Below are positions 1 through 10,806 of a stretch of 64,000 bases of DNA, one piece after another (within the stretch, counting starts at the first letter, position 1; each line of letters starts with the position of its first letter). Under the pieces are notes generated by a model. That model was not told where the DNA came from. It ran no database searches and saw nothing but the letters and a program-made list of their open reading frames with translations. The translations under genes and the position numbers were made by a program. Source of the DNA: Pisaster brevispinus (Eukaryota > Echinodermata > Asteroidea > Forcipulatida > Asteriidae); contig JAMKCF010000013.1 in the NCBI GenBank assembly GCA_023634235.1, forward strand, positions 10,470,296 to 10,534,295, written 5' to 3'.

Positions 1-74
1 CACCATGGATGGTTCGACTGCTACATGTTTGAAACATAGGATGTAAATAAAACGCTTATATGATTTTAAAATAC

Positions 75-188
75 CTTGGATGTCTGCACGTAAACGTCTT
101 CTCCACGTGACAAACCGAAGTCAGAAACCTTGGCGATCAGATTATCATCTAGGAGAACGTTCCTTGCGGCCAGATCACGATGTATCAC
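75..188 (-). CDS. Tie1/2: Tie kinase exon: catalytic loop and DFG
   Basis: 114 nt, phase 0 to 0, 38 residues. It holds the catalytic loop [10 protein letters not shown] (Asp general base, Asn metal ligand) and [13 protein letters not shown], the metal-binding DFG and the start of the activation segment. The acceptor is TTTATACAG before position 188 and the donor is GTATTT after position 75. DFGLSRG.(E/D)VYV is the Tie-type version of this segment. All catalytic residues in the segment are present, so the kinase looks active. The next exon would start at or beyond the left edge; I could not place it. Confidence 0.92.
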
Positions 189-673
189 CTGTATAAAAAT
201 GAGAACTGTTCTGTTATTTCAATGTGTTTCTTACCTTTGTAGTGCCAATCTATTTATTTCGAATGAGGACAAGAAATATTACAGATACATTTGTGTTTTT
301 CTTCCGTCAGGATACCTCTGTTACCAATTATTTATTTTTTAAAGACGTTGGTCATAAGAAAATATGTCTTTAATAAATTATACTTCCAGCAAGTTGTTGG
401 TTTACGTGTTTTGCTTATTAAAAACTAATGCCAGATAACATGGGATCCTAAAGTTGAAGTTAAGATAATTATTGCAGTAGTCTGTTTCTCAATAATTTGT
501 TTGTACCATTATTATTGCTGTTTGTACAATAACGAAGGAAAAAACGGCTTGTTCTGCGTAGATTTCATTTATTTATTTATTTTTATTGTTAGTTTTTGCT
601 GTGACGACATTGAACCGTGCTACACATTTTAAAAGTCTCATTTGTGTGAAAAATGACAGCCTGTGATACTTGC
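189..673 (-). other. Kinase intron, GC-AG type
   Basis: 485-bp AT-rich intron between the hinge exon and the catalytic-loop exon, with GCAAGT donor and ATACAG acceptor. A short (ATTT)n run lies near 568-590. Nothing else seen. Confidence 0.7.
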
Positions 674-840
674 CCCGCATGCAGCCAGGTGTTGCATTCC
701 TTTAGCCACACCCAGAGCAAACTGGAGCAGCTTCTGAGAGGACAGTGATGCTTTACTATCATCATCCATGGATCGAGCCTTCCTCAGGTAGCAGCGGAGG
801 TCACCGTTGGATAAGTACTCCGAAGCTACGTACAAAATAC
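674..840 (-). CDS. Tie1/2: Tie kinase exon: hinge and alpha-D/alpha-E region
   Basis: 167 nt, phase 1 to 0. It encodes GILYVASEYLSNGDLRCYLRK, then an acidic insert (SMDDDSK) and SSQKLLQFALGVAKGMQHL. This matches the Tie hinge and kinase-insert layout, in which the insert precedes LSSQ(Q/K)LL. The exon ends after Cys-Gly with a GC donor, GCAAGT, instead of GT. That choice keeps phase 0 with the next exon and gives the same spacing to HRD as vertebrate Tie2. A GT donor nearby would break the frame. Confidence 0.88.
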
Positions 841-1022
841 CTTTATCAAATATTGAGACAAAAGAGTCATTCCAGAGTTTTTTTGTTGTCATATCTCTTA
901 AATGCTGTGTCATTTTTGGAAGTCTCCTTGTTCTTTTTGTTGAGAACGAATCTTCCTGTCAAATTTAAATTTTGAAATGCACAAAAGGGATCAGAGCTAT
1001 TCATGAAATACTTTGCGCTTAC

Positions 1023-1133
1023 CTTCATGTTGACAAGCACCTATAATCTTGACCAGATTAGGATGATTACCGTGAAGAGTCATAGTTTTGAGTTCCTTTA
1101 TGAAATTTTCTCTGTCAGCTGGAGATGAGTTTT
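1023..1133 (-). CDS. Tie1/2: Tie kinase exon: alpha-C helix and beta-4
   Basis: 111 nt, phase 1 to 1, 37 residues. ADRENFIKELKTM carries the alpha-C glutamate that pairs with the ATP-site lysine. HPNLVKIIGAC is the usual receptor-kinase motif after alpha-C. The acceptor is TATTTCAG and the donor is GTAAGC. Confidence 0.9.
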
Positions 1134-1447
1134 CTGAAATATATCAGAAATCTCCCGAGTCAAATCATCACAACTACTGACTAAAGCATAAGTTGTTTTG
1201 ATGATGATTATATATTGTTTTTCACTTGTCGTGTGAAACAAGTCCCCATGTTGATTGCCGTTGTATTCGCAAACCTTTCCAAACACTAGGGCCCATAAAA
1301 CACAGGTGCCTTTTATACAAGAACTTTTGGACACAATGAACATTGTTTCCTTGTTAAAATCTAGGTTAACAGGCTTTACTTGAGGCTTTTGTAAAACCGG
1401 CTTACGCCATTCGTGTTACATAACCAACATGTAAAGCGAATCCTTAC

Positions 1448-1757
1448 CTTTGAGCTTTTTAATCGCAGCCTTGCACAGTTCTCCTTTAACCGTTACGCCA
1501 CCATAATACACTTCACCAAAGTGTCCACTCCCAAGCACTTTATTTCCTACCATCAAGTCATCCCACAAGACACTCCATGGATGAGCCCATGTAGGCAAAC
1601 CAACATCTTCATACGTGGGTGGTGGTTCTGGTGATGGGAGTGCAGATGCACCAGAGCCAACTGGTTCATAAACTGACTCTTGTACCAGAGAGACCATCCT
1701 TTGAGATGATGCACTTGAGGGTTTCTCTTCTCGTGTTACGGTATTCTCATACGAAAC
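1448..1757 (-). CDS. Tie1/2: Tie juxtamembrane and kinase N-lobe exon
   Basis: 310 nt, phase 0 to 1. A Ser/Pro-rich juxtamembrane segment contains two candidate phosphotyrosine contexts, VYEPV and TYEDV, followed by WDDLMVGNKVLGSGHFGEVYYG, the glycine-rich loop, and AAIKKLK, whose first Lys is the ATP-site lysine. The acceptor is ACTATAG and the donor is GTAAGG. The YEPV and YEDV sites resemble SH2 or PTB docking motifs; that role is inference. Confidence 0.9.
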
Positions 1758-2144
1758 CTATAGTTTGAAGAGTGTAAGAACTTCACCAACTTGTTACGGT
1801 ATATTATGGTTTAAATATGTGGGAATCAAATGACATTTTTCCAGCCAGAGACTGTGTCAGCCAAATACCTGACGATGATGCTGTGAGAGAAGTTTGAATA
1901 AATTTTGGTTGAGCTAGAGTGTCAGCAGCTGTAAGCTTTATTTTCAGTAACCGTAAGGTTAACCCTTTCACGTCTGATGGCAATTGAAAGTCCCAGCCCA
2001 ATCTTTCACGTGCTACTTTGAACCTGAGAGAACGTCGCTAAATTATGTTTTATTTTCATTCCGAACTGTGGTTTGAATTAGCATTGACACATAATAAAAA
2101 TACACATCGGTATCGACTAGTTGCAAATGAACATGTTGACTCAC
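1758..2144 (-). other. Intron between transmembrane and juxtamembrane exons
   Basis: 387 bp, GTGAGT to TATAG. An open stretch at 1880-2001 was considered as an exon and rejected on phase. Nothing else supported. Confidence 0.6.
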
Positions 2145-2323
2145 AAGCTCCTGGCCATCATGAATCCCGTGCTGCTGCAGAGGATGTCGTCTTCTTCGTT
2201 TACGACGTCTATGTGCGCAAAACACAACACCAACTACGATCACAACAGCAGCAACGGCCACAAAGATACCGACAATCAGGAACTTGCTCAGCCTAGTGGG
2301 CGGTAGCTGAGATGCTGTGTTTA
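2145..2323 (-). CDS. Tie1/2: Tie transmembrane exon
   Basis: 179 nt, phase 1 to 0. A short extracellular linker is followed by a hydrophobic run of about 23 residues (FLIVGIFVAVAAVVIVVGVV) and a strongly basic stop-transfer sequence, HRRRKRRRR. This gives type I topology with the kinase in the cytoplasm. The acceptor is TTCTGTAG and the donor is GTGAGT after GQEL. Confidence 0.92.
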
Positions 2324-2512
2324 CTACAGAAGAGAAAAATCGGGTTCCTTTAACTTCTTAGCTGTTTAAAGTCGATATCATCGTTCTTGGGCGTTTGCAA
2401 TGGCGCATTCATCTCATGCTTTATTTGCAATGGCGCATTCATCTCATGCTATGTTTGGATCTCATTAGGGTAAACATTTTGTTTAGATGTGGACAAAAGT
2501 ATATTAACCTAC

Positions 2513-2582
2513 TTGGTGGCAAGGTTAATAACGTTGATATGCTACTCCATCCTCCAAATCCAATCTGCGTCTCTGCACGTAT
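2513..2582 (-). CDS. Tie1/2: FN3 domain 11, second exon
   Basis: 70 nt, phase 0 to 1. IRAETQIGFGGWSS is the F-to-G part of an FN3 fold. It completes the domain started at 2695-2933. The acceptor is TTTTTCAG and the donor is GTAGGT. It has the same length and phase as the second exon of FN3-9 at 7222-7291. Confidence 0.87.
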
Positions 2583-2694
2583 CTGAAAAAGAGGTAAACC
2601 ATTACGTAAACTCGTTTGGATAAAAGACCAGTAAGTATTAACAGTGTCATCTCTATGTGAATTACAAGTGCACGTATTAAGCCTGGCGCCTCAC

Positions 2695-2933
2695 CTGAAA
2701 TGAATAACTGACATTTCCCTTCAGCTTCGTGATCTCTTTGGTTTGGAAATCATTGTGTAGATCATCTCTGACTCTGACTGTCAAGGCCGATGATGAGTTC
2801 TCTGAATCTGTTTTCCAGTAGCGGATTTCGTAGCTCACGATGGTGTCGTGAGATGGGTTTGGACGAAACCACGACACCATGATGCGGTCGCTTCTGACAA
2901 CTGGAAAGGTCACGTTGCACGGAGAGGTAGGAA
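2695..2933 (-). CDS. Tie1/2: FN3 domain 11, first exon
   Basis: 239 nt, phase 1 to 0. It encodes the A-to-F strands, with RSDRIMVSW, YEIRYWKTDSE and NVSYSFQ at the exon end. The donor is GTGAGG. It is a clear paralogue of the FN3-9 first exon (20873-21111): same 239-nt length, same split point and similar RSD, YWKT.SEN and SYS.Q motifs. This is the membrane-proximal FN3. Confidence 0.9.
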
Positions 2934-3510
2934 CTTTATAGAGGGTACAGTCAGATACACAATGTAGATTTAAGTTTCATTGTAAAAAGGCGATTTTTAT
3001 GATGTATTGGGTGTTATCAAATGAGGTCAATACAAATTGCACAATTCCACATTAACAGACGTGAATGGGTTCCATAATTATATAAATTAAGCTATTAAGC
3101 TCTCTGTCCAGGTAGTAGCTAATAAACTAGACAGTTCTTTTCAGAACTAAGTAGTCTCTCGTAGTAGTCTCCCGATTTCCAAAATCTACTCCGCGGCAGT
3201 AAAATAAAAAAGCAAGACCTATAGATCTCTAAGAACAAATCTCAAAGCTAGTAGATATACACAAGGTGTTACCGCAAACCGAACATACATTGATACCTCA
3301 CCATGCAAAGCCTCAAAACGTATATAAACAAGTTATTACGCAATTTTAACTCAAACCATTCCCTGCGAAAAGTGGTCGCTCTGTGCGAATAGTTATTACA
3401 AATATATTTGATATGTTGTACACAATTATATAACGTGTGTTGACACTTTTATGGGATCGCGTAACGAAATAACAACTGAACTAAATAAACCGAATAATAC
3501 TCTTCTTTAC

Positions 3511-3730
3511 CTGTCTGAATTTGTGTAAAGACCTCCAATTTTGCCATTTTTCCTATGACATCGGCATCATTCACAGCCCAAACGTTAAATCCATACTGTG
3601 TAGAAGGTTCCAAATCACCAAGAATTAATTCGGGTGGAGACGTAGCCAATATTTCATTAATATTGATTTTCGAATGGAGGTCAACGTTAAAACTTCGGTC
3701 AAACGGACGTGCAAGTACACGGTGCTGAAC
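3511..3730 (-). CDS. Tie1/2: FN3 domain 10, second exon
   Basis: 220 nt, phase 0 to 1. ILGDLEPSTQYGFNVWAVND is the E-to-F signature of FN3. It is preceded by a longer C-C'-type segment, which makes this domain somewhat larger than its neighbours (324 nt in total). The acceptor is CCATAG and the donor is GTAAAG. Confidence 0.85.
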
Positions 3731-4203
3731 CTATGGTAAAATGGTTTAAATATGGTGCTGGTGTAAAAGACATATTCCAGGTTAGGCAAATAAATTTGGC
3801 AAAATTAAACATCTGACAAAGAACTTGTGACTTTTTACATCAAGATTTTTTACATCAAGACATAATATGGTTATCATTTTCGTTGTCAACTTGAGATGGA
3901 CACTTGGTCAGCAGTGTAATGATAACAACACTGAACAAATATAATTCAGCGACTGCATACAAACTACGTTATTTATTTGAATGATGTAATAAACTGTTTA
4001 TATATATTTTTAAGCATATTTTTAAGCACAAAAACAATATGTTATGGTACTGGATCAGCGTTGGTGCTGCGTCTCCAAAATAATGGCAGTAAGTTTTTAT
4101 GATCGCATACACATTTATTTTTTTATTAATGTATTATGTTTTGATGGTGGTATCGTTTTAACGTTGCTTTAAAAGTTAGTGTATATAATAATACACATAC
4201 AAC

Positions 4204-4307
4204 ATATTTGACAATCTCTCCGTTCGGATGCTGTGGACGTTCCCAGCTTAGTGTGATGCTAGTCGTGGTTATCTTTGTAGCGATCAGAGATTGTGGTTGA
4301 CTTGGTC
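4204..4307 (-). CDS. Tie1/2: FN3 domain 10, first exon
   Basis: 104 nt, phase 1 to 0. SQPQSLIATKITTTSITLSW and ERPQHPNGEIVKY give the A, B and C strands with the core Trp. The acceptor is CTACACAG and the donor is GTTGTA. A PLE insertion begins only about 105 bp upstream in the transcript direction. Confidence 0.85.
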
Positions 4308-4562
4308 CTGTGTAGAGTAAACATGTGCCGATAGAAAGTAAGTTTGGTAAATTGTTTGCTGCCTAAAACATTACACTTGTTTCTCCCAATACAATAATTT
4401 AATAAGAAGTCAGACATGAAAATGTTGGCATATGAGGGCGCCATTTGTTTTACCCATGGCGGTACCCTGTATCTGTAGAAAATGCCTGTCAGTAAATGAA
4501 AAGTTGTTCTTAGTGAGAATGTGGCTGATGAGTTCCTTAATGTGTATCACTGAGGGGCGGGA

Positions 4563-4943
4563 TCAATTATTACCCCTGGGAGCAGAGACACATGCATTCA
4601 TGCCTTCATTATGGGGTATGTTGGTATACAGTGATGAAACATCTAGAGTAACCAAAAAAGCAGAGTCAGGTGCTTGATGTTTGACATCCTCTAGCTTATG
4701 GATGAAGTCTGTGGTATCCTTTATGAAGGAAGGGATGCCGGAGACTAAGGGGTTGAGAAAGCTATCTACAAACTCAGAAATGATGTCTGTAGGGCTACTA
4801 TTAACAGATACTATGGGTTGGCCTGGGTTGCTGGGCTTGTGTATCTTAGGTAGAAGGTAGAAGCGTACTGTACGGGGGTCCTGTGGAAGGAGATAATTGA
4901 CAGTATCTTTGTCGATACCATTTGCATTTTGGATTCTAACCAA
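4563..4943 (-). pseudogene. PLE reverse transcriptase fragment
   Basis: 126-residue open stretch with [17 protein letters not shown] and TLDVSSLYTNIP, covering the fingers and the first catalytic Asp of the RT. It ends at a stop, and the following RT sequence continues in another frame toward 4413. Confidence 0.8.
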
Positions 4944-5049
4944 GGTGTCACTGATTTGTTTGGAAAATGATTGAGTAGGGTCAGAGTCACATTCAATATA
5001 ATGATCAGTGTTGCTGAGTTGTCTGAGGCCCTCAGCTATGTAGTCATAA

Positions 5050-5406
5050 TTATGTGTTCATGACTACAACTACGGACCCCTTGTCAGCACGTTTAATCAC
5101 TATGTCTGGTGATTGGCGGAGCTGTGTTAGAGCGTGGCGTTCATCTTGGGGGAGGTTGTTGGGTGCCCAGGTGTTAGGGACCTTAAGAACCTCGGAGCTG
5201 ATTGAATAGATGTATGTATCAAGAGCCACATCTCGGTTCTTAGGGGGTACCCAGCGATTTTTCTCTTTGAAGCGGTTGCGCTTGGGTTGGACGTCCGCAT
5301 ATGATTCGTCCTCTGTGGATGTCTCTACCTGTGGGTCGGTTAGAACTTTGTCAGACAGGTTAACTACTGTACGTGGTGCAACAAGTGACCTGTCAGTATC
5401 AGGCAC
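5050..5406 (-). pseudogene. PLE N-terminal fragment
   Basis: 118 residues containing RTVVNLSDKVLTDPQ, RWVPPKNRDVALDTYIYSIS and DIVIKRADKGSVVVVM. The last motif (IKPADKG in many PLEs) marks the entry into the RT domain. A basic linker precedes it. Confidence 0.75.
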
Positions 5407-5904
5407 AATAGTTGGCCTCTTACAGTGGAAACGCCTATGAATGTATTCTTATGGTTAGCTTGGACATTCATGCGTTTCTTGTTTTGTTTGTCCAGTAGGG
5501 TGGACCGTAGGTGATTGACGTTAGACAGTAGGATATCTTGTAAATGTTCATACTCTTAATTGGAGCATGACTCTTTGAGTTAAGCTTCAGTGTCTGTTAT
5601 CTCAAGTGACTGGTTATCAATGTATTGTTGACATTTATTTTCTAGCAGTGTAAGCAATTGGAAAGACGTGTTAGTGAGTGTCTTATTCCATTTCTTTAAA
5701 ATAAAGGACGGATTAAGGTCCCCAAAGGAAGGGCACACTTGATCTGTAGTCCTTTAGGGCGAGTACGAGACAAGCGATAAAAGCGGTAGTTGTCAAGATG
5801 TGACAAGTAGCGAATGTTATTTTCTTTAAGCTAACGTAGCTTACGGAAAATGCACTTTGTGTCCGTTGGGAGTGCCATGAGTTATGTCATGAAAAAAAAA
5901 TTGT

Positions 5905-6960
5905 AAAAACATTCCTGTGGAAAGTATGGGCTAAAAAAGGGGACAAGTAAATAACATGTGGGGGAAAAAAGGGTTATTTCAAAACCTGAAAAGAGAAAAA
6001 GAGTTAAGAAATGTGTGGAAAAAACGGGTTATTTAGAAACCTGTATAGAGATAGTAAAGAATCCTGTGGGGAAAATCGGGTTATTTCAAAACCTGCAAGG
6101 AGAAAAAGTTATGAAACCTTTGGAAAAAAGAACGGGTTACTTAACAACCGGTAGAGAAAACAAGTTAAGAAACCTGTGGAAAAACGGGTTATTTAGAAAC
6201 TTGTATAAGATAGTTAAGAAAACCTGTGGGAAAAAGTGTTATTTCAAAACCAGAAATAGAGAAAAAAATATAAAACCTGAGGGGAAAAAAGGGTTACTTA
6301 AAAACGTGGAGAGAGAACACGTTGAAAACGGGTTATTAAGAAACCTGTATTAAGATAGTTAAACAACCTTTTGGGAAAAAAAGGGTTAATTCAAAACCTG
6401 AAAAAAGAAAATATTACGAAACCTGTGGGAAAAAATAGGTTATTTCAAAACCTGAAAGGAAACAAAAAGTTATGAAACCTGTGAGAAAAAGAATGGGTTA
6501 CTTAAAACCTGAAATAAGAAAAACAAAAGTTAAGAAACCTATGGAAAAAACGGGTTATTTAGAAACATGTATAGAAAGTTTAAAAACCTGGTGGGGAAAA
6601 GTTTTTTTTTTCAAAACCTGAAAAGAGAAAAAAAGTTAAGAAGCCTGTGAAAAAAAACCGGGTTATTTAGAAACCTGTATAGAGATAGTTAGGAAACATG
6701 TGGAACAAAGGGTTAGTTCAAAACCTGAAAGGAGAAAACGTTATGAAACCTGCAGACAAAATAACGGGTTACTTAAAAACCTGTTCAGACAATAAATTAA
6801 GAAACCTGCAGTAAATGGGTTATTTACTCAGGTTAGAAACCTGAAAAGAAAGACATTAACGAAACCTGTGGAAAGAACAAATTATTAAAAAACCTGTACA
6901 TGTAGAAACAAGCCTGTGAAAAACGAGAAATTGCAATTGTTTGAAGATGTTCTGAAAAGA
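5905..6960. repeat. Degenerate minisatellite, about 1 kb
   Basis: Many imperfect units of roughly 50-60 bp built from AAACCTGTGG, AAAAACGGGTTATTT and AGAAACCTG. Alternate units end in TATAGAGATAGTTAAG or AAAAGAGAAAAAG, which suggests a higher-order dimer. It causes a spurious 131-residue open frame at 5958-6353. Confidence 0.85.
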
Positions 6961-7221
6961 ACAGGTGAAGAGTTAGGGAATAAAAATGGATACCGTATAA
7001 ACAAATACAAACAAAAGACAAGCAACTCAAAGGGATCATGACGATACCACAACAGAAGATTGAGTTTCTTACTACGGATGGTGAGGGTCATTTGAAACCG
7101 TAGAGTTGCAAACCGGACAATCCTGAAGACCGGTGATATATAAAATTAGTAGGGGAGATGGCCTAATCTTTCGATCCAGACCAGACCTTCGTCAGAGGCA
7201 ACTATATTTATACATATTTAC

Positions 7222-7291
7222 CTCCCGGTACAGTAATGGCCGAATTTACATCACTCCACGGACCAAATCCAACGTTTGTCTGTGCTCGAAC
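7222..7291 (-). CDS. Tie1/2: FN3 domain 9, second exon
   Basis: 70 nt, phase 0 to 1. It encodes VRAQTNVGFGPWSDVNS, the last strands of an FN3. The acceptor is TTTCCAG and the donor is GTAAAT. It is separated from its first exon (20873) by a 13.6-kb intron filled with mobile elements, so it is easily missed. Phase, length and sequence match the FN3-11 second exon. Confidence 0.85.
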
Positions 7292-7780
7292 CTGGAAATA
7301 AATTACAACAATTGTTTATAGCAATTTAATTCCTAAATGGATAAGTTTCTTAAAGATCTAAGAGCAACAAAGAGTGAGTGAAACTTGTTTCATTGCCAAG
7401 TTTTTGCAGATTTTATGGGACCTTTTACCAAAATTCATGTTTGTTTAATTTATTTCAATGACTATAATGAAATATTTAAGTTATTATTACTTGTTCAGAA
7501 CAAAGATTAAACAAAGAATTTTATCAGTAAAGTAGTTGTTTTGGTTATGATGACATTATGGTTGTCTGGGTAAATATTACTACTTCCAAGTTCCTTAGTC
7601 GTTGCTTGTTTCGTTTTATTCGAATACTTATTTGAACAAAAGTAAGCGATTTAGTTCTCTTGGAAAAAAACAATGTTCTTGAAATAAAAATAATTGCTTA
7701 GGCAAACAGTTAATAACTGCATTTGAACATGAAACCTGCTTTCGGAAATAAAATTGCGACAACTCTCGTACAGCTTTCGT
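7292..7780 (-). other. Intron sequence between FN3-9 second exon and the PLE
   Basis: AT-rich, no gene seen. Confidence 0.5.
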
Positions 7781-7807
7781 ATAGCTCGGCTTTAGAAAGA
7801 TTCTAGA

Positions 7808-8248
7808 GTGTCACTTGCGTTGGTGTGCTACAATTATAAATATGTTGCTATTCAATGTCAACAATACATTGATAACCGGTCACTTGAGATAATAAACACT
7901 GAATCTCAACTCAAAGAGTTGTGCTCTAATGAAGAGTATGAACATTTACATGATCTCCTACTGTCTAAGGTCAACCACCTACGGTCCACCCTAATGGACA
8001 AACAGAACAAGAACCGCACGAATGTCCAAGCTAATCATAAGAAAAACATTCAGAGACGTTTTCACAGTAAGAGGCCTACTATTGCTCCTCCTATTGGCAG
8101 GTCACTAATTACAACACGTACAGTAGTTGACCTCTCTGATAAAGTACAAACCCACCCACAGGTTAAACTCATCTCAAAGGGTCTAAGTTTTGCCCCACAC
8201 CCAGAGAACCGGACCAACTGTATTTTTAACAAGACATGGCCCAATTAA
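7808..8248 (+). pseudogene. PLE N-terminal region
   Basis: 146 residues: CQQYIDNRSLEIINTESQ, YEHLHDLLLSKVNHLRST, KRPTIAPPIG and VVDLSDKV. The same residues recur on the minus strand near 5400-5640. A stop follows KTWPN. Confidence 0.7.
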
Positions 8249-8560
8249 ACCGTAGGTTAAACGCCTAGGTGAATATTTTCATGCAGAGCCCTCCACAGAG
8301 GACGATTCATCTGTGGACGTCCAACCCACCCGCAACCGCTTCAAGGAGAAAAGTAGTTGGATACCCCTTAAGAACCGAGATGTGGCTCTAGACGCCTACA
8401 TCAATTAAGTCAGCTCCGAGGTTCTTAAAGGTCACTAACACGAGGGCACCAATCAAACCCTCCCAAGATAAACGCCACGCCCTTACACAGCTCTACCAAT
8501 TACCAGACATAGTGACTAAACGTACCTGACAATAGTCCGCAGTTGTAGTCATGAACACAC

Positions 8561-9194
8561 ATGACTACATATCTGAGGGCCTCAGACTACTCAGCAACAC
8601 TAATCATTATATTGGATGTGAAACTGACCCTACTCAATCATGTTTCCAAACAAATCAGTGACACCTTAGTTATAATCCACAATGCCAACGGTATTGACAA
8701 AGATACTTTTAAATATCTCCTTCCACAGGACCCCTTGCAGCACGCTTCTACCTTCTACCCAAGATACACAAGCCCAACAACCCACGCCGACCCATTGTAT
8801 CTTGTAATGGTAGCCCTACAGAGCGCATTTTTTATTTGTAGATAACTTTCTCAACCCCCTAGTCTCCGGCCTTCCTTCCTTCATACTGAAAACCACAGAC
8901 TTCCTCCATAAGTTTGAGGATGCCAAACATCAAATGCCCGACTCTGCTGTTCTAGTTACTCTAAGTGTTTCATCACTGTACACCAACTTACCCCACTCTA
9001 AAGGCATTATTGCATGTATCTCTGCTCTCGGGGGTTATACACAATCCCGCCCCTCAGTGAGACATATTAAGGAACTCATCGGCCACAATCTTACTAAGTA
9101 CAACTGTTCATTTACTGACAGGCATTTTCTACGGTACAGGCTACCGCCATTGGTCCAAAAAAGGCGCCCCATGTGCCAACAATTTCATCTCTGA
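8561..9194 (+). pseudogene. PLE reverse transcriptase fragments
   Basis: At least two frames: one with NHVSKQISDTLVIIHNANG and [14 protein letters not shown], the other with VSSLYTNLPHSKGIIAC and IKELIGHNLTKYNCSFTDRH. PLE RT with frameshifts near 8720 and 8860. The catalytic YIDD part is not visible before the LTR insertion. Confidence 0.75.
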
Positions 9195-9316
9195 GTTAGA
9201 GGAAAAACAACTTATACCCTTTGCCCAAGCCACCCACTAGTTTTGGGGAGATTTTATATTTAAGACATTTTTTTTCCATCTGATATGGCGGCCAAGTCAG
9301 CTTGGATGAGTCTATC

Positions 9317-10786
9317 TGTAGAGATGGCAAAACTGATACACCTTCCAAGTGTAGAGAGGTGTCGGATTTTCAGTGTTAATTGCCCCCTGCCCCCCTTTAA
9401 TTTTGTAATATAATTTTTACCCTACCTCTAGAAATAATGGATTAGTCCAAGATTGCCACATCAGCAGAGTACTCTGGACAGGATGTTGGTTTGGGAACCC
9501 ATGGGAATTAGGCCCCCTTTTTAAATTGTTTGATAACCCCTTATTGTTGTTTTGGTATCAACCTTTAACCCTTATATTGTATTTACCTGTAAAAAGGAAT
9601 GGAATAACCCAAATGCCACATCAGCAAGTGCATCTTAGAATTACAGGAAGTGGCCTTGGCTTATTGTTATACCAGCAATGACCCTGTCTACATGCTTTAT
9701 AATAAAGTTCTCCTGTATTCTTACATCTTTGACTGATGACAACTTATTATTTCTTTTAACAGGTATGTTGAGTTTATTTTCAGTATTTGATAATGATAGT
9801 TTAGAGTTTCACTATTTTTGCTATTTTGTTGTTTTCTTGAGATTTTAAAGATTTGCAACAAAAGCTTTAGTTATGACTTTCTAAAAAGACTGAACTTTTG
9901 AGTAAGTGGTTCTTCTTGATCCGTTGATTGATAGTTTGTAATTGTAGTTTCAGATTTCAGTATTGTCAATTGATTTATGATTATATTGGTATTTAACTGT
10001 CTAATTGTATACTTTTATAAAGATAGAACCAATCTTAGATACGTTTCTGTGCAGCTCCTGTCTAAAGGAATGCTTGGGTACAGAACAAAGACCTTGGTAG
10101 ATCAGCATTAGTATCAGTGTACAATGTACATGTACTCAAGGTTAACCTACACTATACATGTACATGGTGCCTAGTGTAAGGTCCATGGGACATTGTTTAT
10201 TGATGAGAACAAGAGATTAGCAGGGCCACTGAGTGTTGCTTGGTAGTTACTTGGTAGTTGTTAATTAACTTACCCTGGAGGCAGGCAGCTCCAGAGGGCC
10301 AAGTAGTTTCCGTGGTGACAAGACTTATGGCCAAAGTGATTCTGGGACTTGTTTATAGTTAGCCAGTCAGCAAGGATTTGTTTGTTTACATTCTAGCCAC
10401 ATCAATTCTTTATGTTGTTTATAGCGGTTAGATTGTTGATACTTATACAAGGTATTACAGGTTTGGATTTGTTGAGTATGCCTTGCATATAGTGAGAAGT
10501 TATTCTCTTATCAGACCATGTTTGTTATGGAGTTATGATTCGTTTTGGCATTTTACGAGCAAAGTTTAGGATTTCCTTTAGGCTTATAATTTGGAAGTTT
10601 GAATTAATTAATGTATGTAGATTGTTACACCAGCAATGACCCTGTCTACATGCTTTATAATAAAGTTCTCCTGTATTCTTACATATTTGACTGATGACAA
10701 CTTATTATTTCTTTTAACAGAGTCATTGACTACATATTAATGTGCCTCGTATAGGTTATCAATTTGATAGCCGTACGGGCGCAACA
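9317..10786 (+). repeat. Left LTR of the gypsy element
   Basis: 1,470 bp. It starts TGTAGAGATGGCAAAACTG and ends CGGGCGCAACA. The first 165 bp are nearly identical to the right LTR and the last 60 bp are clearly similar. The middle is only weakly alike by eye. An internal repeat of about 95 bp occurs at 9668-9763 and 10627-10722. Confidence 0.88.
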
Positions 10787-10788
10787 TT

Positions 10789-10806
10789 TGGAGGCACGAG
10801 AGGGAT
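10789..10806 (+). promoter_or_regulatory. Probable primer-binding site
   Basis: TGGAGGCACGAGAGGGAT begins 2 bp after the left LTR. A TGG start complementary to a tRNA 3' CCA is the usual pattern. I cannot name the tRNA. Confidence 0.55.

Larger units (their letters stand above)
2324..4203 (-). other. Short introns around FN3-10 and FN3-11
   Basis: The stretches 2324-2512, 2583-2694, 2934-3510 and 3731-4203 are AT-rich introns. An 18-bp unit (CAATGGCGCATTCATCTC) occurs twice at 2397-2446. No genes or mobile elements recognised. Confidence 0.6.
4413..5880 (-). mobile_element. Penelope-like element, 3'-truncated, minus strand
   Basis: PLE fragment in the intron upstream of FN3-10. The N-terminal region is at 5050-5650 and the reverse transcriptase at 4413-5000. 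Motifs include [30 protein letters not shown] and LDVSSLYTNIPH, which are PLE signatures. The copy stops just after the GTAMG..MAPSYANIFM block, so the YIDD active site, linker and GIY-YIG nuclease are missing. A close relative is at 7780-9316 plus 18550-20190. Confidence 0.85.
7780..9316 (+). mobile_element. Penelope-like element, 5' half, cut by an LTR element
   Basis: Same PLE family as 4413-5880, in plus orientation. It contains the N-terminal region (TRTVVDLSDKVQTHPQ) and RT blocks (VTLSVSSLYTNLPHSKG, RHIKELIGHNLTKYN), broken by several shifts and stops. It ends abruptly at GATGAGTCTATC, where the LTR retrotransposon begins. The continuation is at 18550. The left boundary is approximate. 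Confidence 0.85.

Noticed and set aside
1..30. Next kinase exon after DFG at the left edge
   Set aside because: A TGTAG acceptor-like site exists, but none of the frames reads like the expected activation-loop end; too short to judge.
1880..2001. Possible juxtamembrane exon (VARERLGWDFQLPSDVKG)
   Set aside because: It has an acceptor-like CTCTCAG and a donor-like GTATTTGG, but the phase does not fit the phase-0 exons on both sides without a stop.
5958..6353. 131-residue basic open frame
   Set aside because: Lies entirely in the 5.9-7.0 kb minisatellite; its repeats follow the DNA repeat.
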